Source of the DNA: Casuarius casuarius
Lineage: Eukaryota; Chordata; Aves; Casuariiformes; Casuariidae
Assembly (NCBI GenBank): GCA_003342895.1
Contig: PTFA01000497.1
Coordinates: 65,248 to 129,247 of the forward strand
Reading direction: 5' to 3'
DNA: 64,000 nt
Shown here in pieces: positions 12,901 through 25,400 of this stretch. Numbering within the stretch: the stretch's first letter is position 1; every line of letters begins with the position of its first letter. Under the pieces are notes generated by a model. That model did not search any database. It was not told where the DNA came from and worked only from the letters and a program-made list of their open reading frames with translations. The translations under genes and the position numbers were made by a program.

Positions 12901-15380
12901 AGTTTATTTGTTGTACTTAACAGTGGCTATCAGTAGCCTTTATTTGAGGAAGGGGAATTCTTTAACTTAATGGCATTGCATGCTTTGTTTATGCAGAATG
13001 GCTTTGCCCGAAAAATACTTGGGCACAGAGACCTTTAGAAGTCAAAACTGTGTTCTTAGAATTAAGGTCAAAGTGGACTGAGAGCTTGTCTTATCTCCTG
13101 TGTTTCAAATGATTATCTTTCACACAGTTGCCCTAGTAATAGTAACTGTTTTTTGTTTTGTTTATATTTTTTGTCTACTATATAATATGACCTCTAGATG
13201 CAAGGAACCTTGTCTTCATTTGATGATTCAAGGGAGGCAAGATCTAAGGGAATTTTTTACATGCGCTTGTTAGAGTAGCTAATCTTGCAGACTGTTGAAA
13301 GTACATGTGCCAGTTTGTTTCTAAAACAAATTGGTTTCATACCAAACTCTTAACTCTTGGTAAACCCTTACCTGTTATGTTAGTTAACAAGACTTAATAC
13401 TCTCTATTTTTCACCTTAGGAGTAATGTAATCTGTAAGCAAATCAATCCTCTTAATCCTTGAAATGTTTATTTTACTCTTTCCATATCTGAATTATTCCT
13501 TCTCTGTGAAGTGTGGACCCCAGAGCTGCATGCAGTGTTTGCCTGATCAGTTCTGTCTGCATTTACGACCTTCCCAATCCTCCCCCCACGAAGTGAATGC
13601 TGTGAATGCATTATAGTCTGATGTTTTTTCACAGCCTCTCTCTGGGAAGGGAAGTACTTTGGTTTCCACGTTTCAGTTCCTCCCTTTGTTACTCTATAAA
13701 ATGGGTCAAGTGACTTGCCCAGTGGAACCTGAAGCAGACTTCCAAGGCCACTACTCTGTTAAGTCATTTATTCTCCAGTCATAAACGTAAGATGGCATTA
13801 AACCGAAGTGCAAATTTCTGTGCACCAGCAAGTATGAATTTTTGGAAGTGACTAGAAAATGTCAAGGGGGGTTGATAATCTCTAAAATGTGGATTTACAG
13901 AGTATAAGGATAAGAGAAAAGTTTTCAGATTCCCCCTCTGTAGCCTCCATTATTAGGCCTTATATTATTTTAAGATACGTTCACTGGAGGAGTGAACGCA
14001 AGGGAAAAATGAGCTGCTTTTACTTGTTCCCCAAATTCCTTAGCAACTCATTGCTTCCCATGCTAAGTAACCATTTTTCTAGTTAGTCATCTGTTGTGGC
14101 CAGCAGCAGACACTGACAATTTTAACATGTGAATAGAAAAAAAACAATTTCCTCAGTTCTGCCCCAGTCTTAATCAAAAAACAAAGAAAATCACTTTTTT
14201 TCTCCTCTGAAATGACTTTTTCAAATGCTTATAGAGATCTACATATGGTACATCCTGGAAAAAACTTTCACATGCTCAGGATATGCTCTGTGGAGCTTTG
14301 TTCTGAGTACACTACTAGGCAGAGTCCTTTCTTTCCTTGTCAGCCAAACATTTAATGTTACATGTTTCTTGTGAGGTATTTTACTAAGTTGTGTTCTAAA
14401 GAATGGAGGGAGGGAATGTCAGTGAATATGTTGTCTACTTAAACAACGATTACATTTTTGTTAACTTTACTAAATTGCTTTGATTTTTTTTTCCCCTCTT
14501 ATAGCATAGTTCAGGCTCAATCTTGGTGGATGGCAGGGGACTGTAGTATTTGACAGCTTACATTGGAAGACTGTCTCTTCCCTCTGTGCTGTATATTCCT
14601 CACTTCTGTCTAGTGTTTGAAGTTTGTGGTAGGGAGCAGTAAGGATCTCCTAAAGTGATTTTGGTTTTAAAAATTCCTGGGGGAGACTTAAGATATACCT
14701 GGTAACAGATTAAATACAGTACCTAAGAAGGGCAATATTTATTTATTTATGTCTGTAGTCTGTGCATGGAATGTTTGACTCTATTCAGGCCGAGTTGCGC
14801 CAGAGGACGTTTTCTTCAGATGGTTTTTGAATAATTGGTGTGAATATGTGTGGCTACAAAACTTTGTTGATACAGTCATACTTCGAATGCTAATTAAGTA
14901 TCAATTCTGTAGTAATTCTGTAAGTTCTGTTATGTTTTAATATTATGTATCTTCTCATATGAAATGAATAAAAGATGTGATAAACTGTAGATTATAGATG
15001 ACTTGCTAGTGCTGTCTTCTTAACTTGCTGCTTTCCTATGTGCTGTTTTGGATTAGAAAAGCTCTGCAGTTTATGCACAGTCTGTCTATGTGAAATGCTG
15101 TTGCTGATGCTTGGCTCCTGACTGCACGATAGCCATTTAGGGGTTATTTGTCTACTTTCATACTAGCTTTCCACATACTGGCGTCTTTTAAAAAAAAAAG
15201 TTAGTTTTCACGATCTGTTCTTCTGCTTACCTCGCTTTTCCATCAAGTTGGTTACTTTGCTTCAGCCAGCTGTTAATGCAGTGTTAGCTATCTTACTGTG
15301 GAAGTTGAAACTGGAAAGAGCTACCTGTTTAGTTAGCTGTTTTTCTGTGTCAACTTCTTTTTCTTTTTTTTTTTTTCCAG
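9972..15380. other. PCGF3 5' intron sequence, nothing recognised
   Basis: AT-rich sequence with simple tracts only: a CA/CG-rich stretch at 11364-11395 and TTATTATTAATTAAATTAATT near 12480-12511. No repeat family, coding exon or RNA gene recognised. A good acceptor ends near 14505 ('ttttttttcccctcttatag'), but no matching donor was found. Confidence 0.5.
11364..11395. repeat. Imperfect CA repeat
   Basis: ACACGCACACACACATACGCACGCACACA-type alternating purine-pyrimidine tract containing several CpG steps. Confidence 0.8.
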
Positions 15381-15538
15381 CACTGCTCCCTCATGTATAA
15401 TAGCTGGCATCTGTGCATTGTTTTAAGGGATTGTGAGGAATTTGGTGGACTGATTTTGGTGTAGAGCATGTCTTTGGTTCATTTGTGGACTGAAACTAAA
15501 CTGTCCCAGAAGCTGTAGAGTATCATTACTGTGACTGG
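15381..15538 (+). other. PCGF3: Candidate untranslated leader exon (158 bp) with two short uORFs
   Basis: A very strong acceptor (a run of about 16 pyrimidines then CCAG, ending at 15380) and a consensus-like donor (CTGG|GTAAGG at 15539) bracket 158 bases. No long frame crosses it, which fits a 5' UTR exon. It holds two complete small upstream ORFs: ATG 15393 to TAG 15464 (23 codons plus stop) and ATG 15468 to TAG 15518 (16 codons plus stop). The second has A at -3. The strand and position between the CpG island and the PCGF3 start codon suggest a PCGF3 leader exon. It could instead belong to an independent non-coding RNA or be a pseudo-exon. Confidence 0.4.
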
Positions 15539-18500
15539 GTAAGGAAGAGTGACTTGACTTTCTTTCTGTATGGTGTTATTTTTTTTATACTTCTGACTCT
15601 AGCAAGGCAGGTTTGAGCATGAGATGATTATATGCAGAGCTGAGAAGGGAATCTTCAGTTCAGAAGACAGTTAATTCTCTTCCTAGCTGGAATACATCAA
15701 GCTGGTGTTAGCGCTGCAACTGGTGCTGAGTAAGTTGCAATGAGGGTAACTGGTAATTACTTACTATCTCTGAGATTAGAGTAAGTGGCTGGTGTTCAGC
15801 AATATTGAACACTAATCAGGAAGCTGCATACAGACAATCATTTTTGGAGCTCTCTTAAGGTATGCCATCAAAGTATCTGAACAGCACTTTGGAATTAGGG
15901 CTGACAGGCTAGTTGGTGGTTTAAGCTCTCATCCACCTGCCTTCTTTTTCCTGAAGAGTTTCCTCCTGCCCTTCTGCCTCATTCAGCCTGTATTGGTATA
16001 AAACTGCCTTCATCAGCGGTTTGTGCTAGTATTCCCTACTGGTAAAATGAGCACCTGAGGTGTAAGGATACACTTATTTTTTGCTTCATGGTGATCCTTT
16101 CAAGTAAGGAGTGTACAGTTGTAGCCAGTAACTTAAACTGCAGGAATGAGACTGTCAAAGCCCATACACAAATGAAATCAAATTTGTGCTGATTGCCAAG
16201 ATTACTTCGTGGCGTTGATAGTTTAGCTTCTGTTAAAGATTAGCTACACTGAGGAGCAGACTCTCTCCGTTTTTAATAGCAACAGCAGCAAAAGTCAGTG
16301 ATCGGAAGAGCAAAGAATTCAGTTTTGTAAATGCTAAATCCTCTCATGCTATCATTTTCCACTGGATTTTTCTGTTGGAGTCCACATTCCTTAAACCAAT
16401 ATTACGTTGCGGTGTTAAGGCTGACAGGCAGGCCAGTGATATTGTAATACTATTGCTCTCACTTTTGTAGTTCAGGTTTCATCCTCTTTGAGAACTTTTC
16501 TTTGGTTGTAGTTTGCAAAACTAGCTATTGATAATGACTTGTGGAGTTTGGAATGAAAAAAGTAGTTTGATAATTGCAGGCATCTTTTCTGCTTACTGTT
16601 GTTTCTTTGTGGAGGATAGTGAATGTTTTCATGTTGATAAGCATTTAACCTTCCCCCTCCCTTCCCCCACACACATGCAAAGCAGACCTGATTATGATGA
16701 GGAAATGAAAATAAACTGAAAGTGAGAACTATAAAGGTGTAATCTTTAGTACAGGTGTAAGTTTTCAAACACTGTTACTCTTTTAAGAGTGTCGTGGTCC
16801 CTTTTGAACCTTTCTGAACTGTGAAAGTTGGAGAATTCTTCACAGCCACTTGATACTGTGGGTTGGAAAGGGATGAATGTTCCAATACTTAAAACTTAGC
16901 TGCTCCTCCCCTGCCAGGAAAAAAACAAACAAACAAAAAAACCTATGGTCTGTTAGCTAGCTATTTCAGAATGCTGGATTTTGCAGTCTGAGAGCAAAAT
17001 GCAGTAGTTATTTTACACAAGGCACACATAGAAATTTCAAAGAAGCATCAGACTTGTTACTGTTATGATTTAATTAAGTCTGCCAAAAGTAAGAGATGGA
17101 ATGATTCCTTTAGGATATGTGACTGATCCCAAATACAGGCATCATGAGGTAGGTTCAGAACATACGGCCTGCAGAAAGCATGGCTGATGAAATCTAACTG
17201 AGCATCTTTTCTGTTCCAGTAAAAGACACATTCTTACCCCCATGCTGTTTGCTAAAGGTAATTGATGCAGTTGTTGGACTGCATTGCTTGAAAGCTGTAA
17301 AGGTGAAAATCTGTTAAGGAAGCTAGGTTAGAATATCAGCAATCCAGAGCTCTTTTTTATGTTCTTTGTTTGTTATAATATGGTTAAGCTTGTTCGGTCA
17401 GCATGTCAAAATAGGCCAGGAGCCCAGAAGTAGAATTGCTGCTCTGGAGGACATGTTTTTGTGCTTATTGCCTAAGTGCAGCATGTTTTCCTCTCTTTAT
17501 AGTATATTTCATTTTAAAGGGAAAAGAGTAAAAAATACAGTAAGCTAGATTGCTTTCTTCTTCTTCTTCTTTTTTTTTTTTACATTCTCTTTCTTCCAGG
17601 AGAGTAACTTTCTTTTCTTCACTCTTTTCCTTGAACTATTTTTGTTCAGTTTCCTTTCTATTACCTGTTCAGTGTTGCTATTTCTTTCCTTACTTCCTCT
17701 GAACTGTTTGTTCTTCTACTTATGCTTGTGCTTAGCTATCAGGAGTACTTATGTTACACTAATGCCAGTCTTCATTTTGGTTCTCTTTATGTTGAAGTCT
17801 GGTTTGGTTTGTATGTAGGTCAGGACAAAAGGGGATTTCTGCTGAGCACACTTACTTTTCCAAGGTTGTTGGCTCTTTCTTGTCTGTGGAGGGCTGACAG
17901 ACACCTACTCATTGTCCTTGATTCTGTAGAGGGTAAATGGCCCTGGTTTTCTTTTTGCCCTGTGGTGGAATACAGCATTCTTTGCCAAGAGCCTAGTAAT
18001 ATCTTGACAACTCAGCTGCTCTGTTGGAGGTCAGTGAAAATGGCTTTTGGGCCCTCAGTATTGTGGCTGGCTGTCTTTCAAGGGAAATTTGTTGTCTGTA
18101 ATAGATGCAATTTGAGTGAAAGCTCTGAGCACAAGAAATGTGTGCTGCACAAGGCCTATAGAGCTGACAGTAAAGAATAGTCTATTATAATAGGAGAGGG
18201 TACTGTTTCGTGACAAGTGCACTCTGTAATAAGTGATGATTTCCTCCTGGTATTATAGATTTTAGCATGGCTATCACTGGTGGAAGGGGAGGAGAAGAGG
18301 AAGGCAGCAAAAGAGTAGCAGTGTAGCTTGTCTTAAAGTTGAGTGACATGAATGGGAGTTTCATGGTAAGATTTGAAAAGTTCCATGTTACTGGTGTGAT
18401 CAAAATAGTATTTCACAGTGTGTCAGATAAACTGTAAGGCATTAAAACTTAAGAAATTAAAACTGAAATTTGAATATGAAGACTATGAAGTTTCTCCCTA

Positions 18501-19426
18501 AAAGTATCTGAGAAGATAAATTGGCTACTTACTGCTCCCCAGTGTCATTAGCACACTGAATAAAAGATTAATTTTGCTTTAAAAATACTTTCATTACAGT
18601 TCTATTACAGTTCTACTCTGCAAAGGTGTGAAAGTGAGACTCCTCTTGTTTCACCTAACCCTTGAAAATTTCGGCTCTAGTCCATTCAGGCTGGAACTAA
18701 AAAATGCTGGGAATTTCACTAAACTTAGTCCAAAATAGTTATTGAAGAAAATAGAAAATGTTATTTCACAGTCCTAATAACAGAAGAGACACATGTTTCT
18801 GTGTCTTCTCTAGTTAAAGGATTGTTTTGTTCCTTGCTTATTTAAGAGGAAAAGAAATAAACAGAAAACAAAAAAAGGCCAAGCTTTTTGCAGGTAAAGC
18901 AGTATTGAACTTTATTGCGTGAAGGTTGTCTTGACTGGTGCTGTCAGTTTTATCAATGAGAAGTGAAAGTGCCATGATCTGGGTTTTTATCCAGTTTTAT
19001 CTGTTGAGGCTTTTTGTACTAAAGTGCTTTGGGGCAAACATGTTACTGTATTTTGGTAGTCCAGTTTTGGACTGTCAGCTCTTTGCATTAGCTTAGTATG
19101 CAGTCAGACCAGTGCGTTCAGTTGAAGAATGTGGCAGGTGAACTTAGCAGAGCTGAGAATGGGAACAGAAACATAACACGCCAGAAACTGGGCTGGCTTA
19201 GTCTGTTGCCTGAGTCCTTGATTAAGCTGGTGGAACTCAAGAAGCGCACGTACACTAGATTTTAGCAGAACTGCTTTGACACCCTCAGGCACTTTAGAAT
19301 ACACTGAAGTGGGCAGCGTTGGCATTCAAAAAACTAATGAGGACTGGTCAAGCAGAGGGTTCTGTTCTGGAGTGTTTTTTGATATTGCTCGGACTTGAAG
19401 GCTAAGGAAAGGGAGAGGAGCTCATC
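15539..19426. other. PCGF3 5' intron sequence, nothing recognised
   Basis: No repeat family or RNA gene recognised. It contains a CTT/T pyrimidine tract at about 17553-17582 and an A-rich CAAACAAA tract at about 16919-16940. The longest frame (17722-18180, 152 codons) has no flanking splice sites or recognisable domain and looks like chance. Confidence 0.5.
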
Positions 19427-19488
19427 ATGGATGATGCGGATGACCCGAGTAACTCCTTCACTCTTCTGCTGTTGTCCTTGTGTCAAAG
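19427..19488 (+). CDS. Candidate microprotein, coding exon 1 (codons 1-20 plus 2 bases)
   Basis: The exon opens with ATG in a strong context (ctcatcATGG: A at -3, G at +4). It encodes an acidic start (MDDADDPSNS) followed by a short hydrophobic run (FTLLLLSLC). It ends in CAAAG|GTAAGTGC, a consensus donor, leaving phase 2. The surrounding 200 bases carry several CpG steps in an otherwise CpG-poor intron. No family recognised. The exon's 5' boundary is unknown; a modest acceptor (ctttgacaccctcag) lies near 19280. It joins in frame to 28026-28060 and 28292-28389. Confidence 0.3.
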
Positions 19489-22400
19489 GTAAGTGCAGGG
19501 GACTTCAGCATGTGATTAGGCATAGCTGAAACAGATGCCTCCTACTGAAGTCAGTGACTGCCCTGCCTTGATGTGGCTGGCTATAATAGAAACACTTTGA
19601 TATCTTTGTCACGTGGTCTTTCACAACTTCAGAAATGGTTGCTATAAATATGGATTCTATAAGGTTTGTGTTAATGTCTAGCAAACAGCAAACTGTTGGA
19701 TACCTTCCATAATAAATCCAAGGTTGTCTGCTATTTACTCTATACTCACTATACTTTGTATTTTCTAAACATACAGTTCTTGAGGAATACTGACAGATAC
19801 AAAATTAGCACGGTGGTGTCTGAATTCAGTACAATGCTTAAAACCCATAAAATTTTCATTTCTAGAATCAGTTGGATTTATACTAGTGAAGCTAGTATAA
19901 ACAAGCTGCTTGTCACTGTTAGGTTCATAATGTTTAGCAGTGTAAACTCCTTTATATTGGACAAAGTGAAATGTTCTCAAAGATAATGAGTGAAGATTTG
20001 CTTAGGTGCTTGAAAAATAGGCTATGGTAGCCAAGCAGTGAATTTTTAGCTGATGAATCCAGTCCTTTGCAGTATATGTTGACAAAGAAATATAAGTTAG
20101 TGGAGTGCACTTCAGAGGTTATGAATATTCTTCCTGCTGACAGTTACTGACAAGTGTATTTTTATTCCATGTCTGTTAAAATGATTTGTGGATCTCCTTA
20201 TCAGGGAAAAGAAAGCTTTTGATAATACAGTAATGTGTATTTCTAACAGGGAGAAATCTTGCTTCATTGGTGAAAATAACATATTTAGCCTCCTCTGCTT
20301 TGGCTCTGTTGTTAACTTCTGCAAGTCCCAGGTCAGATGATGTGTATTGCACTCTGCCTTTTGAAAAACATGGTTTCTGCTTCAGTGTTTTCACTTTGTT
20401 GTTTTTCTTTTAGATCTAAAGCTAATTATCTTTGGAAACTTGAAAAGGTGGAGGGAGGGAAAAACTTCCCAAAACTGAAGTTTCAAGACTTTAAGCTCTG
20501 AGGCAATCAAACAGTGGAAGATTCAGAGGACTCAGTATGTTTTAGCGATGGTGGGGAAAAAACTTCTCTGTGCTAGTGATTAAAAATTCTGCTACATAAT
20601 TTAATACTAAATAAATGTATTTATCTATGAATGAAGCTAAACACCAGCTTCTTTTTTTCAGTTGCCAGTCAATTAGAAAGCTAGGGTTGTATCTGAGGTA
20701 GGAAAGCTGCAGCAACAAAGGTTCAAAAGAGACTATTTAACTGTATTACGTGGTTGCTTCAATTTCTCTCTCAAAGAGCTAAATGTTAGAACTATAGCAG
20801 GAAAAGCGAGAACAGCATATATATTAAAGCCACACTGAGGTTTCAGGAGCAAAAGAAGAAACAAGACTTTGTAAAGCTTTTTATTTATTTATTTATATAG
20901 TTTGTCAGGCAGCTAACCTAATATTTAAGTTACACAGTATGCACCTGACTCTAGAAGGAACAGAGTACCTGTTGTCCATGTGCAAGGTATAGGGCAGTCC
21001 TAATAACATTCTCATCTTCTATCATAGCAGTCAAGAGAGAGCTGTCAGATCATTGAAGCTGAAACTGTTGATCACTTAAATTTTTTAAGTAAAGACATGA
21101 ATATGTAACTTTTCAGATTCTTTCTATTAAATCTTTAAGTTTAGCTAGAGTTGATTAATCATAAAATGATGTACTCTGGGATTTATTAAACTTCACTTTT
21201 ATTTAATAATAATAAAAAAAGGATGTTGCAGGTAAAATGCGCATTCAATTAATTTGTAGAAATGCCTTTCTACTTTTTGCCTACTGGTGCCTCCTGTCTT
21301 CTCAGCACAGACTTCTATCTTGACAGTTACGGTTTCCCTGGGCTGTCACTCTGTCTGAGCTGATAGCGGAGTCAGGTGACTGAACATCTGAATTTTTAAA
21401 GGCTTTTTACTACATACCCAACAGAATTGTGTTCTGTTCCTATATGAAGATTCATCTTCATCTTTCCTTTTTCAGGAATTGTCAGTATCTCTATGAGAAA
21501 TTTTTGTTTCTGTGTAAGATCAGTAACTGCTTCAGAAAAAGATACAAAGATCCTTGCTCTCAGATTACCCTACAGTTATTTGTTAGGGATACACTCTTCT
21601 GTAGTTTTTGTTCATAAGCGGTTGCTTTCTCTGGTTGTAAAAACATGTATGACATCTTAGTAATTGCATGTTTTCATTGTATCTAGGAGTAGGATTTTTC
21701 AAAATAGGAAGTTAGAACATACGTATGTAAGGGGAGAGAGGAAGGGGAACATCTTTTAAAACATAATGACCAAAACCTTACGGTTTCTTTTTAGGAGTTG
21801 ATGACATGGGTCCATTCCATTTCTGGCTTTTCCATGCTGGATTTTTCAAGCCCTTATTATCTTGCATGCAGTCACAGAACCATCAGTACAAATGCACACA
21901 TGTATTTACGTGACAGCTAAAACTCATCTGGGATCTTGAGTTGCTCATCTGTTCTGCAGAGGGCACAGTAATGAAGACTGAGATCTGTTTCAGCTGTGGT
22001 TAGGTCATGAACTATGTTCTCTCAACTACATGAATATTGAACAAACAGATTCAAAAAAGTGGTATGGGTTCAGATACTTTGTAATAGAATCTCATCAAAG
22101 GCTTGATTTTGAAGGGACTTTGTCCTTCATGAGACTGAAGGGTCTTTTTAGCCAACCTTTGATGACTGGAGGTCAAGGGTCTCTTCATCTTCTTGTAGTC
22201 TGTGGGATCTGAATTGAAACAAAGAGTGCCTTTTTAATGGCTTACAATTTCTGGCTCTAAATTCTCGCCAAGGAGGCTATTGTAGTTTATTCTTCTAATA
22301 TGTTACTTCTAATATGTTATAAATGCTTTCTGTAACATTTTGTCAAGACTTCATTTGGGGTGGTACTCAAGAGTAGATTTTTCTTCAAAAGTCTAGTGCC

Positions 22401-25400
22401 TCCAGCAATGACTTCGATTTCTGATAATGAGCTGGATTCTAGAGAATGGTATAGTGGTATATATTAAAGGGGAAAAAAAAATCCCTCCTGAGACAATGCT
22501 GTATTTCCATAGTATTTTTAAAGCCTTTGAATGCTCTGATACTTTAAGATCTCATCCCAGTTTTATCAGTGGTAGTAATACATACCAATCAAAAATAACC
22601 TTGCACCCTCAGCTCTAATCAAAGGAAATAGGAGAACTTAAAGAGTAATTTGAATGTAGTTAAGCTAGCAATTCATTGTCAAAATGGAAAAGTAGGATCA
22701 AATCTGGTCAGTCAGTGGTGAGTTTTGTTCAGTTACAGTCTTGCAGAAAATGTTAACGATTTTCATGTGTCATAGGTATCATTCTGCATCCAGAAGTGTG
22801 TTAGTCTGCTTGTTAGAAACATTTCAGGACCTTATCCTGAACAATCCATGGTCTGAACAACCAAGTGAATTTCAGTTGAAAGAGGCAACTGGAAACAAAT
22901 CTGAAGAGATTTGCAAATGATAGTGAAGCAAGTCTAAATTCTACATTCACCAATAACAGATGACAGCAAAAGTTACAAAAGATACTAGGTGTCCTATGCT
23001 TGTCTATTTCTTCTTAATACCTTTTTTTTTTCCTGAGATGATGCTGAATCTATGGGATATGTGAGATCAGGGCATAAAATTTCATTGTAACTTCTCTGAA
23101 TGGGTTTAATAGTATTGTAATAAGCCATATCGTAGTTTAAATACCACATCTCTAATTTCAATGAAGCTGTGTGTGAGCAGAGCAACTAAAACCAGTGTAA
23201 GATACCATGCTTTTTTAAGAGTTTTCACATTTCCAACCCCTTTTTGTTGTGCTTTTTCCCTTCTCCAGCTCTTCAGCGGCTGATTGTGGGTCTGCCCAGC
23301 ACATTACTTTTCTCAGAGGTCAAGAGGAGGGAATGGTTGGGAAGATTAGGGTTGAAGCTGAGAGCATCCTGTTTACCTTAACTGCTAGTGATGCAGGCAC
23401 AATGATACAATTTTCATGCTGTTGCAGAAGGGCCACCTGATAGGTTCTCAGTCTGCAGCTTTCCAGAGCCCTTGCTGCTCATTACAAATCTCTTGCCAAA
23501 GCAACCTTTTATCCATAGACCAGGAAGTTCAGTATGGTGTCTAAAGTTCAGAATTCTCACCTTGGTTGTTGGAGTTTGGTGCTATCTTATAGCTATTTAG
23601 TATCTTGTGTCTGAAATTTGATGCAATGTAGTTGACCCTAGTGACCAATGTAGGAAAAGTTGAGTAACGCTGTCCTTTCTTACTTGACAGAAATTCATGC
23701 TGCCTGTATTTTTGTGGTAGTTTGTTCACTGCCTTGTAAAGTATTCACTCAAAAAAAAAAAAAAAAATTAACCCATATGTCTTATTCCTGACACTCACAG
23801 GTTGGCTATGCAATTTTAATATACATGAAAACAATGTAATTTAGGAATGTTGGTTGTAGTAGGCTTCTTTTGAGATAGCTGCTTTATTTGAAAAAATTCT
23901 GATATCTTAAAGCTCTGTAAGAAAAGAGCAGAAGTATATTTTTAGCTGCTCTTAAAGTACTTAGAGTTGGATTCATCTTTTGTTTGTACATTTTTGGCTA
24001 ATCACATGAATGCATGATTTTTGTTACTGTTGCTGCTTTTTCTAGGATGAGTGCTTTTGTCAGCAGTATCAGCACTGAACAGTTGTAAAACAGCAGCAGT
24101 CTTTAAGAGTAGTTTCAATGACTTACGGGTATTGATTTTTAAGATAACACATCATTGTATAATGAAATCTGTAAGCTCAAGGTGGATCACTATGACTGCA
24201 CAGAAGATTAACTTTTTTAAAGTTAATATTCCAGTTGAAAGAAAAGTGAATATATCTTTAAAAATATTTCTCATATCATGTATTCTCTTATGTTCTTGAC
24301 CCCATTTCCTTTGTGATAGGACATGGCTGCTGTTGCCTATTGAAAAACCTATTGCCGAATCATAAGAATATGATCGCTTCCATAATTACACTTGGCCAGT
24401 GTGTGTTGGGTGGATGTAATACATATTTCTCTCTCACCCAGCTCTATGGACGGTTGAGGCAGTGGAAAGAGTGGAGGAGGAGAGATACAGGGAATAACAC
24501 ACTGGGGATGACAGTTGTGATAGTAGGTGGGAAGCAGTCAAGTAAGTAGGCCAAGTTGTATTTGGTATATATATATGTTTTGTTTCTTTTAAGGATCTGC
24601 CATTATCTCACTTTGTACTTTTCTTGTTCCTATTACTAAACAGAAACTTTAAAAATGCCAAACTGATTTAATACTGATGCATTATGCTTATTCATATGAG
24701 GCAGTTTTAACCATCAGCAGTTCAGGTTTGGAGGCTGTTGGTCCTGCATTTCAGGATACAGAGAGTTTGCTTTTGCTTTCATCATCAGAGCTTTTGAAAG
24801 AAAGATTTAAAGAGAATACAGGTAGACTTTACAAGAGTGGATTAACGGATGCAGTGCAAATGACAAAGTTGAAAGTATGAAGTAGTTTGTGTCTGTTGGT
24901 TGATCTGCAGCTGGCAGCTTTCCTGAGAGGAAAGCTGACCACTTTTCTTCTTCCAGAGTTTGCTGTGAGCTTACTGTATTGTCATCAGGGATGCAATCTT
25001 AGAGGAACAATATAAGCCCAAAATGTTGCCTGGATAACTGAGTCAGTCCTTTGCTAATGTCTCCACCACCTCCCAGTGTCCCTAGGTAAGTAAAGAAGGT
25101 TTTTTATTCCCTAAATTTTACACTTAAGACAGTTTACCGATTTTTGTTTTCTTCCCACCCCTTGTCTTTAGCTTAAATAACTCTTTTTGCTCTCTTATAA
25201 GCAGCAGTCGTGCTGCCCTCTCAGACCAAACTGTGGTAGGTGAAGATAGGAAAGACAGAATTCTTTCAGACTCTGTATTCTCCTAGTTGTGGTGATTCTT
25301 CTTTGTGCTTGGTCCAGTTTCATGCCATCTTTCTTTAATGTGTGGAACTAGAGTTGAATGTTATTTCAGAATGTATTTCACCAGTGTTTCATAAAACTTA

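Noticed and set aside
14506..14660. Possible leader exon after a strong acceptor near 14505
   Set aside because: The polypyrimidine tract is good, but no consensus donor follows within a few hundred bases.
17722..18180. 152-codon open frame on the + strand
   Set aside because: No recognisable domain, no splice sites placed to make it an exon, and tryptophan/cysteine-rich composition typical of chance frames. Possible but unsupported.
20414..20447. Possible small exon between a pyrimidine-rich acceptor and GTGGAG
   Set aside because: The donor is poor and no phase-consistent partner was found.
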